A stretch of DNA of 64,000 nt from positions 945,027 to 1,009,026 of the forward strand of contig NW_006920871.1 of assembly GCF_000417875.1 (NCBI RefSeq), written 5' to 3'. The stretch comes from Pseudozyma flocculosa PF-1 (taxonomy: Eukaryota; Basidiomycota; Ustilaginomycetes; Ustilaginales; Ustilaginaceae). The notes under the pieces are model-generated. The model saw nothing but the letters and a program-made list of their open reading frames with translations, searched no databases and was not told where the DNA came from. Positions 41,967 to 54,250 of the stretch are shown in pieces. The position numbers were made by a program, and so were the translations under genes. The number at the start of each line of letters is the position of its first letter. Positions within the stretch are counted from its first letter, which is position 1.

Positions 41967-44900
41967 TCACCAGCGAGCCGGCCGATCCTCGTTCCTCTCC
42001 ATCTTCTGCTTTCCCCCATCTCCCCCGCTTGCCCCACTCTCGCTTTCGCGATGGGCGCCAGCCAGACTGCTCGGTTGGCAGGCCATTTCTTGGACCCCAC
42101 ACTTTGTGTCAATCCACCGCGGCCGGTAACCTCGACCCTACGCTGGTAGGGTACCTCGGCAATCTCGACGAGTTTATGCGGTCATAGATGGATCGATGCC
42201 TCGAGAGTTGAGCCGTGACCTTACGTCCCGCTGCCGTACCGTTCCGCAGGTTCTCGCGGCCGTGTCCATCTACATACATACATACAAGCGGTCGCGGCAT
42301 AGGGCCAACTGGGCACGGCGATGCCAGTACGCAGCTAGAGGACCAGAGTCTGCGCCAGGCAGGCCCCGTCGCCAGCTCAAGGCTCTCGTATCGCCTCTCT
42401 CGATGATGGCCATTGGGTCCACCACAAGTCGGTGACGCTCCACGGTTGCCCTGACGTATGACCGGCGCTCCATGGTCAACGGAACGTACGCACGGAACTC
42501 TCGCACAGATGGCGACTTCGGTGCCGTACTCTGTAACCACACCGCCAATCCCACCCAACCAACCGATCCGTTGATCCAGATCGGGCGGCGTCGAGAGCGG
42601 CGCAAGCAACAGCCGGCAAAACTTGGCGTACGTGGGTGGGTGCCAGATGTAGGGCGCTCGGCACGGCCTCGGTCTCAGCTCGCACCTACTCGCTCATGGA
42701 GGGCGCTGTTGCAGTAGGTCCGGTTCCGCCTGGTTCATGCGTCAGGCTTGACGTACTCGGGACATATACATGTGAAGTGAGGTGAGGGCATCGGCCCCCC
42801 TTTGCCATGCCCTCGCACACCGCCGAGGCCGACAATTGACCCGAGCCGGACCGACTCAGGCTCGTCCGCAGACGTTGTGGTGCCCGATCGGAGATGATCC
42901 GCTGGCGCTGCTCGTTTCTCGGCCCGTTTCCGACGTTGTGCCCCAACCCTTCGGCTGCTCCCCGACAGGCGGCGGCTTGGCAGACAGATTGCCGTGCCTC
43001 TGCGAACCGCTACTATCACCTTAAACCTCAGCATCATAGCATATGTATCGGCACCGACCGGTCGACCCGCACCGTCATCGCGCCGTCTCGCTGTATGGGG
43101 GAGCAGCTTGACCTCACCAACTACGCCCATGTCGAGGGTGCAGGTCTCGGACGCAACTTTACGACTCTACTTTTATCCACGCGGTACTGACTTGGATCGC
43201 CGCTGCCGCAAAGGGGGCGACCCGTTCCGTCATCGCTGGCGCCGGAGTCCCAGCGGTACCTTTGGCCCCGACGAGCGAGCCAGCGCCACCGACGAGCGTC
43301 TTCTCCAGCCCGCGAAGCAAGAGACCAAGACTCGCACAACAAACATTGACCGACCACCACATCGTCGACATCGGAAGTGCGTACAAGCAAGCCGCCGACC
43401 CCAGCATACGTTCGGCGTTGCGGCCGAGCCCACGTGGATATCCAGGGGTCTGCCTGCTGGCGTCCCACACCATCGCGACCCCTGAAACCTTTGAGTGGGC
43501 CTTGTTTGTCGCCGATGTCCTTCGACGAGCCGATGGGCGAGCAGGGGAAAGCGCTACTTACATACAACAGGCTGCGCGTGCAGCCACCGGGCCGGGCCGG
43601 CTCATCCGATCCTGGGCCAGTCCGGACCGTACCCGCCCAACGGCCCCGCCCGCCAAGGCACAGCCTCGACAGAACGCTATCGATGCCAGTCGATATCCGG
43701 GCGGCGGTCCTCGCTGGCGCTTCCGTATGCGTGTATGTGTGGCAGCGTCAGGTTGTTGACTGCCGTTGCAGCCTGCGGTTCCCGTCGAGCCGGGCCGCGT
43801 TGCAGTAGGTGAGCGTCGCGGCTCCTCGACGGCTAGGCCGGCAACACCAGCCGACGATCGTGCCTGGCCGGCCCCGTTCCCGTCGCTACCGGTAGAGCGA
43901 GCGAGCGAGATCCTTAACGCCGTCTCCGCCACGAGGCAAATGATGATGCCGATCAACTCACGCACAAGACGCCAGGCACCTGATTGGACCGTCGCCCCTT
44001 GCCATACGGTCTTTTGCGTCTGCCTGCCGGTACGTGTATGTGGCACATACATCCCCCACTGTGCTCTGATTTGAATGTTTCACCGCCATGGAGTGTCAGG
44101 GTGAACGTACCTCTTGATGTCGTCTCGTTATCGCACCGCGACTGCCGACTCGGACGTCCAGGGCGACTGCAGGACCTGCGGATCCATACGCAGCGCACGC
44201 AACAAACAAACCTCGGCCTAGGTCCACAAAGGTGGGCGTCCCGGTGCCGAAAGGTGTCCGCTCCTGCGTGGTTCGCCGGACGGTGGCGATTCGGCCAGCC
44301 CAGGCCTCGACTATGCTCCGGCGGCGACTGGACCGCCAAGACGCTACCATCGGCGGCGTCGCTCTCTGTGTTCCGTTCTACGGAAGGTCATTGGCCTGGC
44401 TCATCGGCATGGCAGGCGCGGAGCGGGACGCCGGCAAGCGACCCGTCGGCCAGTCAACAGAAGCACGTTCCTACTGTTCCTTGCCCCTAGGTGCTCGGCC
44501 GGCGTCGGCAGCCTAGCCTGCCACTCTTACTCGATTTATGTCTTTATTTCTCCTGCCGAAGAACCACAGACGCCACCGGCAGGTGCTCAGGTACCGTATG
44601 TACAGACCACCGACCACCTCCTCGCACGGAGGGTGCCGCCTGTCTCTTGGTGTCGGTACCGTTAGCAGCGAGGACACGGCCCGGCAGACATCCAACACCG
44701 GAGCTCAGCTGACCCCGTCAGACCAGGCTTTGGCAGGCCAACTTTGCACAGCGACAGGCCCTCGGTCGCGGGGCGTTGCCCGGTCTGAACAGCCCGGGTG
44801 CGAGCATCGCCCGACAGCCTCGCCGGCTACCGTACATACATCGGCACCTCAACTCTGTCCGGCCGTCTTGTACGAAGGATAGGAGTACATAGGAGGGCAT

Positions 44901-46744
44901 AGCGGGCAATTTCCCACCTTGAGATCGCCGCATGCCAAAGTGGCGCCGCTCGGCCTCAACACAGCATCCATCCTAGCCTGAACGTAGACCGGCCTGCCTG
45001 TTCGGCCCCCACGCTCTCGCTGCCGAACCCTCAGATAGAACCTAGGCCCAGGCAGTCACAGTAGGAGGGCGAACGGTCGAATGAGGGTCGCCGGCCGTCG
45101 TCAAGTCGCCCATATTCCGACGCCCTCCTGCGCGCGGGCCTCTGTAGACACGGGTGGCAGTACCGGTACGTACCTAACTTGGCCGCCCTGGTTCTGCTCT
45201 CGTCGGCGAGTGGGCTGCTCTTTGCCTCGGTGTGGACCGCAAACGGGGTTCCCAAGGCGGGGCTCGGCCATGGCTTGCGGGCGGCGATCAGGGGGATGTA
45301 GGCGTGGACAGCACGAATTGCAGGTGCCCAACGCCGACGCGCCCACGCATGCAAAAAGGAACAAGGACGCGCACAGCCTGGCCAGGCCTGCCTCTGGCCC
45401 GTAGAGTTGGGCAGAAAACAGGACGCGTGCGGACGGTTCGGAAGTCTCGGTGACACACGCCAGCACAAAGGGGGGCTCCCCTCGACCGCACGCACCTCAC
45501 CATTCCCGAGCTGATTACCGCCAGCTCCGCCTGGCTGCGAGCAAACCAGATGGCAGGCAGGCCAGGCCCGCAATGCCGGTTCACAGCAGCAGAGCGAGCT
45601 TAGAACTGCCGTATCGCAGCCCGTCGCCGTGATGGCAGCTACGCTACTCCGCCAAAGGTGCAGAGTGAACAGACCGAGTGATGGGCCTATGTGGTGCCGT
45701 TCTCTGTCGTACGCGTCTTGGACCGCCGGCACCACGGCGGCACAATTTGAGTTGTACCTATGTTTGTGTTGGGGGCCGACGAGGCTGGATCGTTCCGCAA
45801 CGTAACGGTGGCGGTCAGCGATGGTCCAGTACAGAGCGCGGAAGAGGTCTCGAACGCCCTACTAAGACGAGCCACAGGCAGTACGAAGCGGTCTTGCTGA
45901 TGTGCCAACAAGGATGTGCGCTCGCTGCGCCGCCGCTCGTGCGCTGCAGCCAGGCCAGCAAAGGCCGACGACCCCAAGCCGGTCGGCCATGACCCGCCCG
46001 ACTGAGCCAGTGGCAAAAATCGACACGGTCGGGCTGGCTCTTTCTCTTGATCGCCGTCTCAATCCACGTATGGCCTTCCTTGGCCGGACCATGCGCGCAC
46101 CGCAGTGCTCCGTCTCTGCTCGCGCCACTCTACGGTCCTGCCGATGCGAGTTACGACAGCGGGCGAGAGAGAAGCCCGGCGCCATCCATCTGAAGGGGGC
46201 TTGGTCGCCTGCCAGCCCTGAGCCTTTGGTTGGCTTGCTCGCCACCGCCGTCCCCAGAAGAGAGCTGGCCGATCGATCTACCTTTGAGCGTCGAGCCAAG
46301 GCTGGGCGAGGCGTTGGTCAGACGCCCCACCAAACGCGCATCTGCGTCGGCAAGGCGTCGGGCTGGAAGGCTAGAGCCAGGTGCGTCAGGCTAAGGCCAG
46401 TTCCGCGTCAGACTTGAGAACCCTGGCCCGTCGTCAGGGGCCTAGGCCAGGCTAGGGTCCCGCTCGCTTTTTTTCTTTTCTTTGTTGTCTCGATCTTTTT
46501 TTGCCGTTGCCTGTGCGCAGGTGCCCGGCCAAGTCACCCGCGCTGCCTGTGGCTCTCTTTCACGCCGCTGTTTTGGGGCCAGGCCTGCCTGCTGGCCACA
46601 GCCAAGCGGCGCCCAGCCAGCTGGCGGCTCGGCGGCCTGTCATCGTGGAGGAGGCGCGGCGGCAGAGACGGCGGCAGCAGCAGCAGCAGCAGCGGGGGTC
46701 GACGACGCCCTCGTCTTAGGTTGCCCGCCATAGGCAACCAGAGC

Positions 46745-46776
46745 AGGCAGGGCAGGGCAGGGCAGGGCAGGCAGGC
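46745..46776. repeat. GGGCA/GGCA array
   Basis: Purine-rich tandem of GGGCA units upstream of the pyrimidine-rich leader of the kinase gene. Confidence 0.8.
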
Positions 46777-47765
46777 CCACCGGGCATTTCAAAATAACCC
46801 TGCCTCGCCCCACCCCACCTGAGCCAGGCGGCCTTGGTTGCCATCCGGATGATCCTCACCTGCCCTCCTCTTCACCAACCCATCCTCTTGCCTTCGTCCA
46901 CAGCCAGAGCACGGTACAGCACAGTTCAGCACAGCAGACCAGACCACCTCTCCACGACCCCTCTACCAGCAACCGGGCCATAGCATACCTTCATCTTGAC
47001 CCACCACCACCTCGACCACCCTGTTCCCCCCCTTTGACCTCAGCCCAACCGTCTCTTGCTCACCCCGTCACCCCTTCACCCCGTCACCCCGGTACCATCA
47101 GCTCAACCCGTACGACGCCTTGACGAGTCCAACGTCGTACACGCCGGCCCTGTTGCTACGCCCTTTCCACGCCCCGACAGGACAGCTCAGCGGCCTCGAT
47201 CGACACCGCCCCGCCCCTCTTCATCTCGATCCCGAGAAAAAGGCAACCGCATTTCACTCGATTTGTAGCTGCACCGCAGCCCCACGACCCCACCACCTTG
47301 CCGCACGCCTGAGCTTCGGACGCGAGGCACACCTGACCTGCCTCGTACCCGTGCCGCACCACCGCCGCGCCTATACACCCCCTTTCGGTCCCTGCTCGGT
47401 CGCTCCGCCCGTCTTGGCAGCACCCCGTCACATTACGCCTTCACCCTTTTGGCGCACAGCCCCGGGCCCAGGTTCCACTCCGAGCAGACCTGGCCCACGC
47501 TCGCTCGCCACCCAGCCTGCCGCCTCTCTGTTCATCGCCGAGTGTTGTCCATCGGCCGATTCGCCGGCAGCGTAGGGCAGGCTCGCCCGAGCAGCAGCGC
47601 AAGAGCAGCTAGTGCCAGAGTGCGAGGTCCCTTTCTGTCTGCACGGTACACGGCAGATACGGCCAAAGAGGACCGATCGTTCGCGCCTGCCTCAAAAGTG
47701 GTCAGCCGCATCACCGTCTTGCGGCCTCCTCCATCCTCTTTCCAAGCTTCGAAAAGGGCGACACC

Positions 47766-50700
47766 ATGCCGGCTCCCAACGCCACCTCACGCTCTCCGCC
47801 ACCCGCCGCAGCCCAGGCCGGCTCCAGTCGAACCCCATCGCCGCCGTCGCCGTCCTCATCGCTGCACCAGGTCGGATCGCGACAGGCCACACGCACGCGG
47901 ACTCGCACGCGGCGCAACGTCTCATCATCGCTCTCGACGACGCACCGCATCCCTCACTACACTCACGAGGACCACCCGCTCAGCCCGCACAACCTCGATC
48001 GCCATGGCTACCACTCGTTTCGTTGCCTCGGCGTCCCCTTCCACGTCAAGAAGCGGTACACGTTTCTGCGCGAGCTCGGCATCGGCGCATACGGATGCGT
48101 GGCCCTCTGCCGCGACGAGGCGCTCGATTGCAACGTCGCGTGAGTGCCCGTTCATTCTGCCGCTCGTCACTGCGACGGTGCCCGCGTGTGTAGCCTGTCC
48201 TCTGACGCGCTCCTTCAACCTTCGTCTCGCGCCAACCCTGACACGTCCTGCCCCCTCATGAACAGCATCAAAAAGGTGACGAGGGTGTTTGAGCGCGACG
48301 TGCTGGCGAGGAGAGCCTTGCGCGAGGTCGCCATACTCCGCCACATTGGCATGTGCGACAACGTGACCGCGCTCCTCGACTTCGACGCCACCTTCATCGA
48401 ATTCTCGGAAATCTACCTTGTCCTCTCGGCGAGCGAGGCTGACCTGTCGCAGATCATCCGCTCGGGGCAGGCGCTCTCCGACGCGCATCACCAATACTTT
48501 GTCGCGCAGATCCTCCGCGGCGTGCGCTACATGCACGCAGCCAAGGTCGTTCATCGCGACCTCAAGCCGGGCAACCTCCTCGTCAACGCCGACTGCGCGC
48601 TGCGGCTGTGCGACTTTGGTCTGGCTAGAGCGTATGCCGACCCGTCATTCGGGGCCGGCCCAGCGCAGCCCTGCGACAACGACGAGCTCCAGATGGGCGA
48701 GGCTGACGAGCATGACCCGCTCGAAGGCCGCGATGGACAGAGCCAGGAGAGGGGACCGGACGGCCGCGACAAGGGAACCGCGCATCTCTCGCGCTCGCTC
48801 TCGCCGCAGTCGGACCTCAAGCTTCACACGCAGCGCAGGGATTCCAAGGGCAAGCAGCGACGGCTCAACTACCCGGGCGGACCGCTGACCGAATACGTGG
48901 CCACCCGCTGGTATCGCGCGCCCGAGGTGATGCTCTGCTTTCGGGAAGGATACGGGCCCGAGCTCGACATGTGGAGCGTCGGATGCATCTTGGCCGAGCT
49001 CATCGGTGGACAGCCCATCTTTCCCGGCAAAGACTACGTCGACCAAATCACCCGCATCAACAGCGTCCTCGGCTCGCCCTCGGACTCGGTGGTGGACAAG
49101 ATTGGCTCCGAACGTGCAAAGACCTACATCAAGGCGCTGCCTCGGATGCCGGCGGTCCCGCTGCAGAACCTCTATCCCACGGCTTCGCCCGAGGCCGTTG
49201 ATCTGCTCTCGCGGCTGCTGACCTGGGATCCGGCGGAGCGTCTGACCGCCGACGAAGCCCTTCGACACCCTTGGCTCAAGGCGTATCACGAGTCGAATGC
49301 CCGCTGGCAGCCGCCCCCCGCCTTCGACAAGTTTGCCGAGGTCGAGTACATCCGCTCCCTGCGCGAGTTCAAGGCCGGCCTCCAGCGAGAGGCGGACGAA
49401 GTCAGGCAGGAGATTGAGGCGCTGGAGATGGAGGAGGCCGAGGCCCTCGATGGTTCCAGCACCTCTGCGATCGATGCCGGCGACGGCGACGACGACGACG
49501 AGAGGGAGCAACAGCTGGCCCGCGAGTCGACGCAGCCCGAGAATGGCCCCGAGTCGGGGCAGCTCCCCGACACTGACGCCCACGGCGACGTGGCGGGAAA
49601 TGGGTCGCGGGCAGATGCTAGCCAGAGGGACGACGAGGGACCCAACACGGATGCCGAGCCGCAGCACGAAGGCCACGGCTCGTCCTGCGGCACCTCTGCG
49701 CGTTCTTGCAATCTGCCCGAAGCGCTCGCTTCATCTGGATCCTCGGCGGACACCCTGTCATCGACCGAAACGAGCGGCGACGAGGCCGACCCTCCATCAC
49801 CGCGCAGCCTCGATGGCTGCCGAGTCGAGAGCGCCACCCAGCCCGGCCTTCGCAAAGACGGGCAGCTGGCGCAGGTGCCGTCGTATTTTCGGCTCGGGCA
49901 TGAAGAGGAAGGACGTCAATCGATCAAACCCCTTCTCGATGACAACAGGCTGGAGCACCGGCTGGTATCGCAGCTGGAACAGCGGTTTCCCATCGATGAC
50001 GTCTTCGTGCCCGATCAGCTCCTTCAAGTGGCCCAGGGCCTGGTCGAGCATCAAATCAATGCCGCTGCCTCTTCCGCTGCAGCAGCAGAAGCGGCGATGA
50101 GCGATCAGACCCTCGGAAGCAAAGGAGCCTCCTTCTTTTCCCCCGGCGGTGGTGGAGTGGACCCCGCATGCCTCGCTGAGGCACCTTCAGATTCAGCAGG
50201 TGCAGGTAGTGGCCCGACGATCGAGGGCGGACGAGCGGGCGCGCTCCTCTCCTCGCGCCCGTCGACGGCCGTTGGCAGCGGCGGAACGGGGGCCAGCACA
50301 CCCTCTCTCGGGCAAGGCCTGCTCGACAACGTTGCTATCGCCCCTGCATCCTCGGCCTCGACATCCGGGCACGGCGTCCAAAGGCACTCCAAGCAGTTGG
50401 TCCTCGTCCAAGATGGCCTGCTGCAGTCTTCGGCCGGTCTGCTCGCTCAGATGATAGCGCGCGCAGCTGACAAAGCGCAGCCGACCTTGCTCGTCACCAT
50501 ACTCCGGCATCCAAGCACCTACGTTCGACCTCGAGACATGCGGCATGTCACCTTGCTCGACGGCAGCTCCCGCTCCGACGGATATTGCGAGGAAGATGAC
50601 GGCGAGGGCCGCAGCGCCTTCGGCCTAGCAAGCTGGAAGGGCGTCGCCCAGGCGGTGCTGGCGAAGCTCGGCCGCATGGGTGCACAGAATCGGCTCACCA

Positions 50701-51926
50701 TCATGATCGACTCGCTTGACACTCTGGTAGAGCAGAGCAGGGATGGCGTCGAGGGCGCGTTCAACCTCGTTCGGACGCTGCTCGGCAAGCTTAGCGCGCT
50801 TGGTCGCCTAGTGGTCGGCTTTCAAGGCGACTCGTCATCCACCTCGGCTGCTCTGGTGTCTGCGCTCAACACAAACCTGGTCTGGTCCGCCTCGAACGAC
50901 GGCGGCGACGCAGCGTCGACCTCGGCCGCGGCAAGCGGCACCATCCTGACGGCCAGGCTCCACGCACCGGCTGTGATGCGCTACATCTACCGCAACTATG
51001 GGCTGCGTCCATCGTCGAGCTCGGCCGCAGTGTTCCGAGCCCTGCACCCCTCCGAGGTCTCGGGTGCACGGGAGAAGCTGTCGGACGACACCACGTGGTC
51101 TGACCTCGAGGGCATCGGTGAGGGTCACCAAGAGTCCGATGCCGATGCGCGCTTCTGGGAGATCCTGCGCAACACCTCGAGCCGCGGAGCCCTGGGCATC
51201 CCTGCGTACGAAGGTGGTGGCGGCACCGCCGGGTGGTGGGCGAATGGCAGCATCGCCGCCGACGAGGTCGAGTGCGTCTTCAAACGCCCCACGCCCTTGG
51301 CTTCCCGCTCCGGTCCAACACACGCCGCCACCGTCCACGGAGATCGCATCTGCTTTGAAGACATTGTCGGAGCCGCGGCGCAGGACGGCGAGACGGCCCG
51401 CAGCCCCCGAAGCAACAGCTGGGGTTTCCTCGAGCTTCACTACCAAGCACGCAGCGGCAAGGTCTACGAGGAGCTGGTGGGCTGTGTGGTCGAGAGCTCG
51501 AGCCACGGGCGCAAGCTTTTCCTTCGGCCGCTCGACATGGTTGACCGACGCGACATCAATCAGGCTCTGCCTCAGCCTGCTCCTCCGGCCCTTCCATCGC
51601 AGCCTTCGATTGCCTCGGGCTCTGGACCGGAAGCTGCCACGTCTTCGAGAGCGGCGGGTGCGGACCCGCACGCGTCGATGGTCTCCAGGCTGCCCTTCAA
51701 CCTCTCAGAGACGGACGCTCAGCGAGCCAGGAGGGAGGACGTCCCGCTCCCGTACGCCTTCTATCAGCATTCGGCGCAGGGCGGTCTTGAAGCGCAGCAG
51801 CAACAGCAGCAGCAGCAGCAGCAGCAGGGCATGCGGGGCTCGACGGGCAAGAGCACCATCTTCTTCGAACCAGAGGCGGGAGACGACGAAGACGACGAGG
51901 ATCCCGACGACGATCTGGACCTGTGA
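47766..51926 (+). CDS. TEY-class MAP kinase joined in frame to Elongator subunit Elp5
   Basis: Two exons join in phase: 47766-48139 and 48266-51926, giving 1,344 residues. Residues about 100-500 are a MAP kinase of the Slt2/Mpk1 type: GIGAYGCVALC loop, NVAIKK (Lys rebuilt by the splice), VHRDLKPGNLL, CDFGLAR, then PLTEYVATRWYRAPEVM with the TEY activation motif, and DMWSVGCILAEL. About 70 extra residues lie between DFG and TEY. An acidic and Ser-rich linker of about 280 residues follows with no stop codon. From about 50380 the protein is Elp5-like: a RecA-type fold beginning QLVLVQDGLLQSS, IMIDSLDTLVEQ, and the diagnostic ending LPFNLSETDAQRARR, LPYAF, a poly-Gln run and DDEDDEDPDDDLDL. Elp5 normally is a separate protein. 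Two genes with a start near 50097 remain possible. Confidence 0.85.
50097..51926 (+). other. ELP5: Elp5 (Elongator) module inside the joined frame
   Basis: Elongator's Elp4-5-6 ring, of RecA-like subunits, supports tRNA wobble-uridine modification. This segment has the Elp5 core and its signature acidic C terminus. An in-frame ATG at 50097 (MSDQTLGSKG) could start a free Elp5 of 609 residues, long for the family because of Ser/Gly-rich head and poly-Gln (51798-51830). No intron, stop or obvious promoter separates it from the kinase. Confidence 0.8.
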
Positions 51927-52833
51927 TTGTCGAGACTGGCCGGCCGGCAAAGGTCCCTTTCTCCTCGATCCCAAGGAGGGAACGCGGCAACGACAGGGAG
52001 GCGGAATGGATACTACACGGCCGACTGCTCATTTTCACCACCCCCTCAACCACACCATGCTTTTAGACATCTGTAGCAAACACTAAGTGCCTTGCCATCC
52101 CGCTCCCTCACGCGCATTCTCTCACATCATTGTCCCTCTCCGCACATCCATGCATAATCACTAGCATCGTCACAATCAAGTTTAAGCTGAGCTTCATCGA
52201 GCGGCGCTCGACGGCTGACTGGTGGCCTAGGCACATAGGAAGGAACCTCGGGGAGCAGTGGGTCGGTTTCCCGAGAGCGCGCTCTGCTCTTAACGTGGCG
52301 CCGTTGGCTGACTACGATGCGTTTCAAGGGAGGGGACTCCGCGCCTCAGGCCCCCTCTTCTCGGTGCCACCTGGTCGGGGCCGGTTCCTGGCCGCCCGAT
52401 CCGCCTTGAGCCACACGTTGCGAGGAGAAAGACGGGCACGCACGGCTCTGGCTCGGGGTGCCGCAAATCTGGCTGCCCTCGCCCTCGCCCTCGCCCGCGG
52501 TGCGTGCTCAGGCTTGATCGGTTCCATCGACGGTGGCACAACGATGCCGTCGTCTGGTCGCTCGACGGCCCTCTTCCGTGCTTCGGGACGACATCTGCAG
52601 CGATTCGAGCGCCCGTCTTGCCGTGTCAAGCCAGTTAAAAGGCTCCTCGTTGCGCTGCTGGCTCGCGTGCCATGCGGCATTGGCAAGGCATTCTGCATGT
52701 GCGGGTGAATCAGTGGCATCTTCGAGACTACTAAGTTGGGATACTGATACAGTGGTTGGAGATTGGAGCAAGCCTCGGATTGGGGGAGGGGGGCGGGCAG
52801 AGACCAGGAGCGGTGCTATGGGGCGGCACGGCT
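51927..52833. other. convergent 3' region
   Basis: About 900 bp between the Elp5 end and the stop of the small hydrophilic protein. Contains CCCTCG repeats near 52478-52500. No gene seen. Confidence 0.5.
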
Positions 52834-53468
52834 CTAGGGCTTGATGCCCTTGGCCTCGAGCGTCTTTCGGTCCTCCTCCTCGAGCATCTCGTCGATCTTT
52901 GCGCCGCGCGAGGGCTCGTTGCCGTGCTCGCGCGCGGCGTCGGTGGGCTTCTCGTCGTCCTTTGCCTTCTCGCGCTGGGCCTCTTCCTTGGCCTCCTTGC
53001 CGGCCTGGGCGAGCTTGTTCTGTGCATGCCACGGTCACGGTGAGGGGAAGAAGGGGCGTTGGGGCGACAAAAACGAGATCAGCAAGCGGTCCCCTGTCAT
53101 CGTACGGCAGCCGGTCGCACGGGGTAGAGTGGAGTGGGAACAGGGCGGCGGGGGGGACACGCACCTTGATGCTCTTCTCGTCGCGCGAGTCGAGGTTGAG
53201 GTGGCTGTTCTCGACGCCCTTTTCGTGGTTCTTTCGGTCGTCGTCGTGGTGCATGCCGACGTCCGGGTTAGGGCCGGAAGCGTTACGCTGGTCGCCGTCC
53301 TCGCTGTGGGTCGGCGGGCATCGAGAGTATCGTGTCGCAGCGCGGTGGAAGGAGCCGTCAGCGGACGAACTGCTGGCTGCGCGACAGAGGGCGCGAAGCC
53401 CGGGGGAGACACCGGCGACGAAGAGGGCCTACTCACGCGTGGGTCTCGTACTTGGCGATGGTCGACAT
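52834..53468 (-). CDS. small hydrophilic protein of unknown function
   Basis: Three exons join in phase: 53468-53437, 53303-53165, 53019-52834, giving 118 residues. It begins MSTIAKYETHAEDGDQRNAS and ends EMLEEEDRKTLEAKGIKP. The whole chain is charged (Asp, Glu, Lys, Asn, His) with no Cys or Trp and no hydrophobic core, so it is probably disordered or a single amphipathic helix, like hydrophilins or LEA-type stress proteins. That comparison is only compositional. The segment HGNEPSRGAKIDEMLEEEDR resembles a short conserved motif I have seen in small fungal proteins. Donors GTGAGT and GTGCGT. Divergent from the RGG protein gene. Confidence 0.7.
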
Positions 53469-54250
53469 GATTGGGGCTAGTTGTATAGACGAGGGTGTTG
53501 GGCGTGGTCAGGGGAGCGATGATGGTGAGTTGTAGAAGGGAGAAGAGGGATAGCCTTGCCGTCGATCCGAGGTTACATACGCCGTGGGCAGGCACGTCGA
53601 TCACCTTGTCCGCACATCGAAGGCGAGCGAGCCTTGGTGCGCTCACACGACGAGGCAGAGAAGAGGGAAGAGTGGCATGTAGCACAACGTCACAGCCCTC
53701 TCACCTCGCCGCATTGTCCGCCGGCTTGGCTTCAAGGCCCCAGAGGAGGAGCGGCCAGGCTGTAGGGCTTGGGCCTGGCCTGGTCTGGCCTCGCTGCGTC
53801 GCCTGCTGAAGGCGCCGCGGGTCGAACCGTCTACCGTCGATGCTCGAGGCCAGACTGCAAGGCTGCGCTGCGGGCTTCTGCCTGGCCAGGCAGGGCCAGG
53901 CAGGGTCCACGGCCGGCCTCTTGGCTTTGTCGCGCTTGCATTCGCATTTCGTCACCTTGCCTGGCGACCCATCGCCGATGCCAGCCGATCAGCGCACGCC
54001 ATCTTGTGCGCCCGATGGATTTTCGTGGTCGGCGTTCTGCGCACAGGCCCTTGCTTGCTCGAGCTCGACTCGACTCGACTGGGCCCTGGCCGAAGAAACC
54101 GCCAGCGCTCTCCTGCCCGCGCTCGCTCGCTCGCTGGCTTGCTCTCTCTGGCAGGCCAGCCCAGCTCCCACCCGCCTGTGCCCCTGTCCTCCTTCCCCTC
54201 GACATTGCCCCGGGCCTCGTCCTCGATAGGCACAAACGCAAGCGCCCGTC
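53469..54250. promoter_or_regulatory. divergent intergenic region
   Basis: About 780 bp between two divergent genes. GGCCT words near 53770-53795 and CCAGGCAGGGCCAGGCAGGG at 53884-53906. The part next to 54251 is pyrimidine-rich. No gene seen. Confidence 0.45.

Larger units (their letters stand above)
39147..47765. other. 8.6-kb gene-poor interval
   Basis: No supported gene in about 8.6 kb, far more than any other gap here. Open frames of 100-270 codons occur on both strands but have scrambled, Arg/Ser/Pro/Ala-rich translations without domains. Contents seen: GGCCT array 41925-41966, GGGCA array 46745-46776, GTACGT/GGTACC words (41762-41800, 41880, 45168), CATACATACATA (42273-42290), CTAGG words. 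From about 46870 to 47760 the plus strand becomes pyrimidine-rich and likely holds the kinase gene promoter and leader. No transposon or tRNA was recognised. Confidence 0.5.
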
